A DNA stretch of 10,145 nt from Pseudomonadota bacterium (GTDB lineage: Bacteria; Pseudomonadota; Alphaproteobacteria; Rhizobiales; Xanthobacteraceae): positions 1-10,145 of the forward strand of contig JAEZEY010000186.1 in the NCBI GenBank assembly GCA_023432845.1. Reading direction: 5' to 3'. The position numbers and the translations under genes were made by a program. The first letter of the stretch is position 1; each line of letters begins with the position of its first letter. Below, piece after piece: positions 1 to 6,214 of the stretch. The notes below the pieces were generated by a model. It searched no databases. It had not been told where the DNA came from and saw nothing but the letters and a program-made list of their open reading frames with translations.

Positions 1-80
1 GCCGGCAGCAGCGCCGCCGCCCACAGCGCCGGGGTGACCAGCAAAAAGCCCAGGCTTTCCCTCGGGGCTTTGTCACTCGC
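1..80 (-). other. possible N-terminal fragment of a membrane protein, cut by window edge
   Basis: Read on the minus strand, bases 80 to 1 give an open frame that ends in a hydrophobic stretch, SLGFLLVTPALWAAALLPA, and runs off the window. The pattern (short polar head, then a hydrophobic helix containing VTPAL) resembles the first membrane helix of binding-protein-dependent ABC transporter permeases. No ATG, GTG or good TTG start with a ribosome binding site is visible in this frame, and a stop codon lies about 16 codons upstream. It may be a gene start with an unusual start codon, a decayed gene, or chance. What lies beyond base 1 would settle it. Confidence 0.22.
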
Positions 81-431
81 GAATGTCGCAGTTGGGGCAT
101 CTGCTGACGAACGTTGTTGCTAGCAACGAGTCCGTTCAGCCCCGGTTACCGAACATGCCGAGGCCTGATCGTCGCTGGCAGCTGAGCAAGAGCGTTCACG
201 GTTTTGTACCAAGTGGCGGAAATTTGGCGCGCCAGTCAAAACAAAACTGCGAACACGTATGTGCTTGAAATTTCATTGTAAACCCCTGTTGGGGGCGGGT
301 GCGAACGGGAAGACTTAACTGCGCCGTTGTGCCAGGGCCTGTGAGGCCGCCATGGAACTCCCATTCATGAAGGCTCGACACTGCTAGGCCCGGCAGCTGT
401 ACGTCCAAATCTTTTGAGCGACATCGGGCTA

Positions 432-448
432 AGGGGCGCGCGGCCCCT
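432..448 (-). terminator. GC-rich hairpin, candidate terminator of the hyf operon
   Basis: The arms aggggc (432-437) and gcccct (443-448) pair perfectly over 6 bp around a 5-nt loop. For a transcript of the minus-strand operon it is the second of two hairpins after the last stop codon, about 170 nt downstream. It is followed by only two T residues, so it lacks a proper U-tract. It could slow or end transcription together with the hairpin at 454-516, or simply be part of a repeat. No other terminator candidate is seen closer to the stop. Confidence 0.3.
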
Positions 449-453
449 CGCTC

Positions 454-516
454 GCGCAAGCCGTTTCCCGGCCTTCCGCCCTGCGTTTGTGCAGGCCGGA
501 GCCCCTCGGCTTGCGC
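454..516. repeat. long imperfect palindrome with nested stems
   Basis: The outer arms gcgcaagccg (454-463) and cggcttgcgc (507-516) are a perfect 10-bp inverted repeat. Inside them ccggcc (468-473) pairs with ggccgg (494-499), and cctgc (480-484) can pair with gcagg (491-495) around a 6-nt loop. The whole 63-nt unit can fold into one long stem with internal loops on either strand. It lies between the operon end and whatever is left of the window. It could be a transcribed 3' structure, a dispersed intergenic palindromic element of REP type, or a small RNA. A genome-wide copy count would tell which. Confidence 0.6.
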
Positions 517-615
517 TCTCTTTCGTCGCCTTGTCTGGGTGCTGGGAGCCCCTCCGAGATCCAATCGTCGCGAAAGCCCCAAAGCAGCGATACCCCATCG
601 CCGAATTGGCGTTAC

Positions 616-1134
616 CTAGCTTTGGTTGGAAACGATCGTGGACGCCTTGGCGATGGCATAAGCGCTCGCCCCGCACCCCGCCGCCGCGACGCTCAACACG
701 GCGGCCCAAATGGCATCGCAGATCGGATTCGAAACACAGCGTAGAATCGCAGCAATTTCGGAGGGCATCCGTAAGGCCAAGGCCGCGATTAGAACAAAAC
801 CCAATCCGAGCTGCACAGACAGACCAATGAGCACCTGCTTTTGATGCTTCACGCCAGTCCGGCCGACCGTCCGAGCGATACGATCTGCAGTTATATCGAT
901 GGACGCTCCACTCGTGAGCGCCATTCCTAAAGCCACAAGAACGAAGGATGCCGCCAAGTACGGGGAGGCAGAGTGCCAAGACGGCTCGACGCCCAGCTGC
1001 TGAGCAATTTTTTTGGTCGGTCCGAAAGATGGTGATTCAAACGCAGAAAATACCAACACTAAGGCGAGGACGGCAGCGGCTTGTCGCGCCATTCCGACGA
1101 GCCCGGCGTAACAAAGCCATATCAGCGCCCTCAA
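616..1134 (-). CDS. small four-helix membrane protein of unknown function
   Basis: I do not recognise this 172-residue protein. It shows four hydrophobic segments at about residues 15-32, 57-78, 98-122 and 140-163, joined by short polar loops, with a basic loop (about 85-98) between helices 2 and 3. The first in-frame start is TTG at 1134, whose last bases overlap the stop codon of hyfI (TTGA), as expected for translational coupling. A G-rich run lies 4 nt upstream. An alternative ATG lies at 1092 and would give 158 residues. Its place as the last gene of the hyf-like operon suggests an accessory membrane subunit or assembly factor for that complex, but this is inference. The base composition looks less GC-rich than the hyf genes. 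Two overlapping frames in the same stretch (minus 365-979, plus 414-830) lack membrane character and are probably shadows. Confidence 0.6.
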   Translation of the reverse strand: MRALIWLCYAGLVGMARQAAAVLALVLVFSAFESPSFGPTKKIAQQLGVEPSWHSASPYLAASFVLVALGMALTSGASIDITADRIARTVGRTGVKHQKQVLIGLSVQLGLGFVLIAALALRMPSEIAAILRCVSNPICDAIWAAVLSVAAAGCGASAYAIAKASTIVSNQS

Positions 1135-1658
1135 TCAGCCCCCCAACGCTGGTGCTCGAGCAATGCGAGAAGGCCTTTCAAAAGAGCGGTCGGTGACGGC
1201 GGGCACCCATCGATGTGCAAATCGACGGGAAGCACCTCATGGACGCCACCCGCCACTGCGTAACTGCCCGCGAAAATCCCGCCATCGCGAGCGCAGCCAC
1301 CAATCGCCACCACCCATTTAGGATCGGGCATAGCGTTGTAAGTGCGCAGTAGCGCCTCGCGCATGTTCTTCGTCACCGGCCCGGTCACCGTCAGGACATC
1401 GGCATGACGCGGCGACGCCACGAAGCGCAGGCCAAAACGCTCGAGATCGTAAAAGGCGTTCGAGAGCGCGTGCAGCTCAAGCTCGCAACCGTTGCATGAT
1501 CCGGCATCCACGTGGCGGATCGACAATGAACGGCCGAGCTTTGCGCGGGCGGCACGGTTTACGCTCTGCGCCAATTCGTCAAGCGCGGCCGGATCCGGCG
1601 ATGGCGCCCGCTCCGTCAGCGCGCCAGTGGTGAGGCTTTCGAACAATGTACGGCGCAT
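1131..1658 (-). CDS. hyfI: HyfI-like small subunit, one [4Fe-4S] cluster (NuoB/HycG family)
   Basis: The 175-residue protein belongs to the family of group 4 hydrogenase small subunits and NuoB of complex I. It should carry a single [4Fe-4S] cluster that passes electrons to or from the large subunit on the cytoplasmic side of the membrane. All four expected ligands are present: Cys55 and Cys58 in SCNGCE, Cys122 in GGCARD and Cys152 in GCPPSP. A 45-residue N-terminal extension precedes the conserved core. The ATG at 1658 lies 8 nt after the hyfG stop codon, with GAGG about 6 nt upstream of the start. The next gene overlaps its stop codon. It has no long C-terminal tail and no second cluster domain, so it is the short, one-cluster type. 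The fold and cofactor are clear; the electron partner is not, because no ferredoxin-like subunit follows in the window. Confidence 0.93.
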   Translation of the reverse strand: MRRTLFESLTTGALTERAPSPDPAALDELAQSVNRAARAKLGRSLSIRHVDAGSCNGCELELHALSNAFYDLERFGLRFVASPRHADVLTVTGPVTKNMREALLRTYNAMPDPKWVVAIGGCARDGGIFAGSYAVAGGVHEVLPVDLHIDGCPPSPTALLKGLLALLEHQRWGAD

Positions 1659-1666
1659 CGCAACCT

Positions 1667-3163
1667 CTAAAGGTCATGCCCCGAGTACGCGCAGTTGAAC
1701 GACTTGTTGCACAGGGGGAAGTCGGCAATGATGTTATTCTCGATCGCGGCTTCGAGCAGCGGCCATTGAAACCACGAGGCGTCACGCAAGTGACAGCGGG
1801 TGACCTGCCCCGACGCGTCAAGCCGCAGCCAGACCAGAAGGTCGCCGCGAAATGCCTCTGCGTAGGCCATGCCTTCACATTCGCCCGAGACCGTGACCTG
1901 CGTGCGCAAGTCGCCTTTCGGCAAGCGGTCAAGGATCTGCTCGATCAGCGACAGGCTTTGCTCGACCTCGCGGATGCGGATCCACACGCGCGCATTGACG
2001 TCCCCGGCATCGAGTACCGGCACCTCGAATTGCAGATCGTCATAGGGCGCATAACCCGGTGTCCGCCGCGCATCGAAATTCCGTCCCGCGGCGCGGCCGA
2101 CATGGCCGCCGGCGCCGAACAGCCGCGCGTACGCCTGCTTGACGATGCCGGCGTCAACTGTGCGGTCCTGCAGTGAGGCTGTGCTATCGTAAAGTTCGAC
2201 CAGCCGCGGGAAACTCGTGCGCAGTTCGGCGACAAGTGGGCGGATCGCCCTTTCGCCGTCGGCGCCTACGTCCCGCGCGAGACCGCCGGGCACGACCACG
2301 TCCATCATCAGTCGATGCCCGAAACAGGCCTCCGCCGCGCGCAAGGTCCGTTCGCGCAGGATGCCGGTCTGCGCGTGCATCAGCGCAAAAGAAGCGTCAT
2401 TGCAGATCGCGCCAATGTCGCCGAAATGGTTGGCAAGCCGTTCGAGTTCAGCCATCAGTGCGCGCAGGTAGACGGCGCGCGCGGGTGGCACGGTCCCTGT
2501 CGCCGCTTCCACGGCGCGGGCGAAGGCTGACGCGTAAGCGACGGTGCTGTCGCCCGATGTCCGACCGGCAAGTCTCGCGGCGCGGTCGATCGTTGCACCG
2601 GCCATCAGACTCTCGATGCCTTTGTGAACGTAACCGAGCCGCTCCTCGACGCGCACGATGAACTCGCCATTGGCGGTGAAGCGGAAATGCCCCGGCTCGA
2701 TGATGCCGGCATGCACGGGCCCGACCGGCACCTGATGCAGGGCTTCACCTTCGACGGGGAGGAAGACATACGGCTCCACCTTCGGCGCGCCGCGGTCGCC
2801 GAGCGGACACGCGAGCCCCCAGACGCCATGATCGAGCCACGGCCGCGTATCGGACGCGCCGGCCGGCTCGTAACCGAACAGCGAACAGATGGCGCGCTCC
2901 AGTCGGACCGCCGGCAGGTGCCTGGCGCCGACACTCGGGAAACGTCCGTCGCGGCATCGATACGTGAGCACGGCGGCTTCGCTTTCGGCCATTACCGCCA
3001 TATGCACCGCGCCGACATCGCCCCACAGTCCTGAAAGCGTCCACGCGCCGGACACAAGGTGGTCAATTCCGAGTTGCCACCCGGCATCGTCGACGATCGC
3101 GCGCGGCCACGGCCGGTGGCCATCAACGATCTGTGCGCCGGCGATGATGTCGATGACGCTCAT
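1667..3163 (-). CDS. hyfG: HyfG/HycE-like large subunit lacking the NiFe-site cysteines
   Basis: The 498-residue protein joins a NuoC-like N-terminal domain (about 1-145) to a NuoD/hydrogenase large-subunit domain (about 150-498), as in HycE and HyfG. Family signatures include EERLGYVHKG (173-182) and TVAYASAFARAVE (207-219). The place where hydrogenases have RxCGxC...H reads RLAGRTSGDS (197-206), so both N-terminal cysteines and the following histidine are gone. At the C-terminus the usual DPCxxC is replaced by DFPLCNKSFNC (481-491), with Cys485 and Cys491 five residues apart, and the protein ends 7 residues later. A normal NiFe centre cannot be assembled from these residues, so hydrogenase activity is unlikely. 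It more resembles the hydrogenase-related (Ehr) type. The ATG at 3163 overlaps the hyfF stop (ATGA) and has GAGG 8 nt upstream. A longer open frame reaching 3382 is hyfF sequence read out of frame. The gene symbol marks homology, not activity. Confidence 0.9.
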   Translation of the reverse strand: MSVIDIIAGAQIVDGHRPWPRAIVDDAGWQLGIDHLVSGAWTLSGLWGDVGAVHMAVMAESEAAVLTYRCRDGRFPSVGARHLPAVRLERAICSLFGYEPAGASDTRPWLDHGVWGLACPLGDRGAPKVEPYVFLPVEGEALHQVPVGPVHAGIIEPGHFRFTANGEFIVRVEERLGYVHKGIESLMAGATIDRAARLAGRTSGDSTVAYASAFARAVEAATGTVPPARAVYLRALMAELERLANHFGDIGAICNDASFALMHAQTGILRERTLRAAEACFGHRLMMDVVVPGGLARDVGADGERAIRPLVAELRTSFPRLVELYDSTASLQDRTVDAGIVKQAYARLFGAGGHVGRAAGRNFDARRTPGYAPYDDLQFEVPVLDAGDVNARVWIRIREVEQSLSLIEQILDRLPKGDLRTQVTVSGECEGMAYAEAFRGDLLVWLRLDASGQVTRCHLRDASWFQWPLLEAAIENNIIADFPLCNKSFNCAYSGHDL

Positions 3164-4599
3164 CCGAGAAGCCTCGCCACGTTCTCGAAGCCTTCGACCA
3201 GCGCCGGCGGCATGTAAATTCCGGCAGCGAAGACGATGGCGAGGTGCGCGAACATCGGCACGAACGAGGCGTGCGTCGGTTCCGACGGTCCGCGCGGCTC
3301 TCCGAAGGCAACCGAGCCAAGTCGAAGAAAAAGGCCGCCGAGCGCAATGATGATGCCGAACGCCAGCAGGATGGCAAGCCACGGCTGCCGGGCGAAGGTC
3401 GATGACAGCACAAGGAACTCGCTCATGAAGATGCCCATCGGCGGCAGACCGGCGATGGCGACGACGCCGACGACGAGCGCCCAGCCCAGCAGGGGGTTGC
3501 TCACGGTCAGCCCGCTCAATTCGTCAATCTTCTGTGTCCGCTTGACCTGGGCAATATGGCCAACCGCGAAGAAGATCGCCGACTTGGTCAGCGAGTGCAT
3601 GGTCATGTGTAGAAGGCCGGCAAAATTGGCGATCGGCCCACCCATGCCGAAGGCGAACACGATGATGCCCATATGTTCGATGGACGAGTAGGCAAACATG
3701 CGCTTGATGTCGCGCCGCCGATACAGCATGAATGCGGCGAAGATGCAGGAAATGAGCCCCATTGTCACCATAAGCGGGCCCGGTGCGATCGCCGCAGGAG
3801 CGAGCGCGAGTAGCAGTTTGAAGCGCAACAGCGCGTAGAGCGCGACGTTGAGCAGCAGGCCGGACAGCACCGCCGAAATCGGAGTCGGTCCTTCGGCATG
3901 GGCGTCGGGCAGCCAGGCGTGCAGCGGCGCAAGGCCAATCTTGGTGCCGTAGCCGAGCAGCAGGAATACGAAGGCCACGTTCAGCAGTGACGCGTCGAAG
4001 CGGGCGGCGTGCTGGATCAATGTCGTCCACACCATAGCGCCGGCGCCTTCGCCGATCACCGGCCGCGCCGCCATATAGACCAGGATGGTGCCGAATAGCG
4101 CAAGCGCGATACCGACGCTGCCGAGAATGAAATATTTCCAAGCGGCTTCCAGTGCTTCATGGGTGCGGTAGATGCCGACCATCATCAGCGTCGTCAGCGT
4201 CGCCACCTCGATCGCCACCCACATCAGGCCGATATTGTTGGCGGTGAGCGCGAGGTTCATGGCGAACATCAGCACCTGATACATCGCGTGGTAAAAACGC
4301 ACCGAGCGCGGCGTCAATCGGCCGATCTCGATCTCATGGCTGATGTAGCTGGCGCTGAAGATGCTCGTCGTCAGGGCGACGAAGGTCGTCAGCACGATGA
4401 AGACCCGGTTGAGGTCGTCCACCAGCAGGTAGTCGCCGCTGAGTGGCTGCATCCAGAACAGCGACACCGAAACCAGGAACGTCACCAGTGCGGCGCCGAC
4501 ATTGAGGCTGGCGGTCAGCCGATAACCGGGTAGCGCGGCGACAAGCGCCGCCGCGAAGAGCGGCACGATAAGAATGACTTCGAGCGCGTCGATTGTCAT
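3160..4599 (-). CDS. hyfF: HyfF-like proton-pumping antiporter subunit (NuoN/NuoM type)
   Basis: The 479-residue polytopic membrane protein belongs to the Mrp-antiporter-like subunits shared by complex I and group 4 hydrogenases, which move protons (or Na+) across the inner membrane. The central proton-channel domain runs from about residue 120 to 400. Residues expected for ion translocation are visible: Glu in WVAIEVATLTT (helix 5 type), Lys in GYGTKIGLAPLHAWLPDAHA (helix 7 type), His and Lys in LLHMTMHSLTKSAIFF, and Glu in PPMGIFMSEF (helix 12 type). It is somewhat shorter than E. coli HyfF. The ATG at 4599 has GGAG 7 nt upstream and overlaps the hyfE stop (ATGA), while its own stop overlaps the hyfG start. 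It is the second antiporter-type subunit in the operon beside HyfB. Confidence 0.93.
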   Translation of the reverse strand: MTIDALEVILIVPLFAAALVAALPGYRLTASLNVGAALVTFLVSVSLFWMQPLSGDYLLVDDLNRVFIVLTTFVALTTSIFSASYISHEIEIGRLTPRSVRFYHAMYQVLMFAMNLALTANNIGLMWVAIEVATLTTLMMVGIYRTHEALEAAWKYFILGSVGIALALFGTILVYMAARPVIGEGAGAMVWTTLIQHAARFDASLLNVAFVFLLLGYGTKIGLAPLHAWLPDAHAEGPTPISAVLSGLLLNVALYALLRFKLLLALAPAAIAPGPLMVTMGLISCIFAAFMLYRRRDIKRMFAYSSIEHMGIIVFAFGMGGPIANFAGLLHMTMHSLTKSAIFFAVGHIAQVKRTQKIDELSGLTVSNPLLGWALVVGVVAIAGLPPMGIFMSEFLVLSSTFARQPWLAILLAFGIIIALGGLFLRLGSVAFGEPRGPSEPTHASFVPMFAHLAIVFAAGIYMPPALVEGFENVARLLG

Positions 4600-5258
4600 C
4601 GACGTTCTCCACGGAAGTGGTCGAGCGCCTGCAGGTCGACGGTGTCGAAACGCTCGCGAATACGGAACAAAAAGATGCCGATGACGATGAAGGCGATCAA
4701 GACCGAGAAGGCGACCGAAATCTCGACAACCAAAGGCATACCCTTGGCGCCAGTCGCCGCCAGCACGAGCCCGTTTTCCAGTGACATGAAGCCAATCACC
4801 TGACTGACCGCGTTGCGGCGCGTCACCATCATCAGCAGGCCGAGCAGCACGACCGATAGCGCAAAGGCGAGGTCTTCGCGGGCCAGCGGGTCGGCCTCGG
4901 CGGTGACGCGAAGCATTACCACCATTGACAGCGCGACGAGGCCAATTCCGGCGAGCATGGCCAGTCCGACGCCGACAACGTTATCGATCTCGCGGTGGAT
5001 GCCGAGACGCACGACGATGCGCCGCAGCGCCACCGGAATGAAGATGGCCTTGAAGGCGAGCGCGATCAAAGCCGTGACGTATAGATGCGGCGCGTCCTGG
5101 ACGAAGGCCTGCCAGGCGACCGACAACGTCAGCACGATGGCGTGTGCGGCGTAGACGTTGATCAGCGCCAGGATGCGATCCTGGTAGAGCTCGAGAAAGC
5201 TCACCACGACCAGCGAGCCGGCCAGCATGTGCGCGATGTCGAAGGTCAGCCCTTGCAT
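4596..5258 (-). CDS. hyfE: HyfE-like membrane subunit (NuoK-related)
   Basis: The 220-residue membrane protein is close in length to E. coli HyfE. About six hydrophobic segments fill residues 5-200, followed by a short polar tail ending HFRGERR. The second half carries the NuoK-like core, with the buried Glu in GFMSLENGLVLAATG and the following segment VVEISVAFSVLIAFIVIG. In complex I and formate hydrogenlyase this subunit couples the redox arm to the antiporter-type subunits. The ATG at 5258 shares its A with the stop of hyfC (TGATG), and a strong GAGGAG lies 6 nt before the start. Its stop overlaps the start of hyfF. The tight packing supports a fixed stoichiometry within one complex. Confidence 0.92.
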   Translation of the reverse strand: MQGLTFDIAHMLAGSLVVVSFLELYQDRILALINVYAAHAIVLTLSVAWQAFVQDAPHLYVTALIALAFKAIFIPVALRRIVVRLGIHREIDNVVGVGLAMLAGIGLVALSMVVMLRVTAEADPLAREDLAFALSVVLLGLLMMVTRRNAVSQVIGFMSLENGLVLAATGAKGMPLVVEISVAFSVLIAFIVIGIFLFRIRERFDTVDLQALDHFRGERR

Positions 5259-6214
5259 CAGAAGCTCCTCGACACGAAACGCAGCAGAGTGGCGAGCAGC
5301 GCCAGCATCAAGGCGGCGCCGAGGAACTGCGGCACGCGGAAGACACGCATCTTGGCGATCGCGGTCTCGAAGACGGCGAGGAGAAAGCCGACGATCGCGA
5401 GCTTACCGACATAGGCGACGACGCCGAGGGCGATCAGCCGCGGTTCGGCGGTCGCCGTGGCGATGCCCCAAGGCGCGAACAGGCAGGCGATGAGCGAGAT
5501 GTAGAGCAGAAGTTTGAGGAAGGCTGCAATCTCGATCAGCGCCAGATGGCGGCCGGAATATTCGAGCACCATGGCCTCGTGCACCATGGTCAGCTCCAGA
5601 TGCGTCGCCGGATTGTCGACCGGGATGCGCGCGTTCTCGGCGATGGCCACGATGATCAGCGCCAGGAGGCCAAGGCCGAGCGAGACGCGCAGGCCTACTT
5701 CGGGCGAGTTCATGAAGGCGGCCATCGTCGAGAGCTGCGTCGAGCCTGCGATCAGCGCGATGGCGAAGACGATCATCATCATCGCAGGCTCGGCCAGCGA
5801 AGCGATCATCACCTCGCGACTCGACCCGATGCCGCCGAAGCCGGTGCCGGCGTCCATGCCGGCAAGCGCCAGGAAGAAGCGGGCGCTGCCTAGGAGCGCG
5901 ATCAGCGCGATGAGATCGGCGGTCCACGAGAACAAGAGGCCGCTGCGGAAGCTCGGCACCAGCGAGGCCGCGACCCAAGTGGCGGCAAAGACAAGATAGG
6001 GGATGACGCGGAACAGCCAGGAGGCATTGTCGGCGAGCACCGCGTCCTTGCGCAGAAGCCGCGCGAGGTCCCGATAGGGCTGAAAGAGCGGCGGACCGAC
6101 CCGGCGCAAGAGCCGCGCCTTTACCTTGCGCACGAAGCCGGTGAGCAGCGGCGCCAGCAGCAGTACCAGCAACATCTGCCCGGCCTGAAATATGAATTCG
6201 TGGATCAGGGCCAT
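5258..6214 (-). CDS. hyfC: HyfC/HycD-like membrane anchor subunit (NuoH family)
   Basis: The 318-residue protein has the length and signatures of the NuoH/HycD/HyfC family, the membrane subunit that docks the peripheral redox module and forms the entrance channel toward the antiporter subunits. Seen are the conserved loop RRVGPPLFQPYRDLARLLRKD (residues 38-58; first and last residues R and D), GSSREVMIASLAEPAMMM in mid-protein, and the acidic loop NPATHLELTMVHEAMVLEYSG. About eight membrane helices are predicted by eye. Its ATG at 6214 lies inside the end of hyfB (10-nt overlap) and has no good Shine-Dalgarno sequence of its own, so translation is probably coupled to hyfB. Its family is more conserved than its neighbours and the call is secure. 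Confidence 0.94.
   Translation of the reverse strand: MALIHEFIFQAGQMLLVLLLAPLLTGFVRKVKARLLRRVGPPLFQPYRDLARLLRKDAVLADNASWLFRVIPYLVFAATWVAASLVPSFRSGLLFSWTADLIALIALLGSARFFLALAGMDAGTGFGGIGSSREVMIASLAEPAMMMIVFAIALIAGSTQLSTMAAFMNSPEVGLRVSLGLGLLALIIVAIAENARIPVDNPATHLELTMVHEAMVLEYSGRHLALIEIAAFLKLLLYISLIACLFAPWGIATATAEPRLIALGVVAYVGKLAIVGFLLAVFETAIAKMRVFRVPQFLGAALMLALLATLLRFVSRSF

Larger units (their letters stand above)
81..615. other. intergenic region without a convincing gene
   Basis: This 535-nt stretch follows the last gene of the minus-strand operon. Several reading frames are open on both strands, but their products are rich in Arg, Pro, Ala and Gly, show no recognisable domain, and overlap each other. 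I treat them as non-coding. The notable content is palindromic: a long imperfect hairpin at 454-516 and a short GC-rich hairpin at 432-448. The words gcccctcg and agcccctc recur at about 443, 501 and 548, as in a repeat-rich spacer. Bases 200-300 are more AT-rich than the surroundings, but I see no clear promoter there. Confidence 0.55.

Noticed and set aside
225..233. tggcgcgcc, identical to the tRNA 3' end at 10103-10111, as a possible att repeat
   Set aside because: Only 9 bases, mostly the self-complementary ggcgcgcc, and the match does not extend either way; expected by chance in GC-rich DNA.
196..582. Open frame of 128 codons on the minus strand
   Set aside because: Low-complexity basic N-terminal half, no ribosome binding site, covers the long inverted repeat; no recognisable family.
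414..830. Open frame of 138 codons on the plus strand
   Set aside because: Arg/Pro/Ala-rich product, antisense to the membrane protein gene and through the palindromes; typical of chance frames in GC-rich DNA.
365..979. Open frame of 204 codons on the minus strand
   Set aside because: It overlaps the more protein-like membrane frame at 616-1134, its product is Arg/Gly/Cys-rich with no domain or membrane pattern, and it runs through the palindromic spacer.
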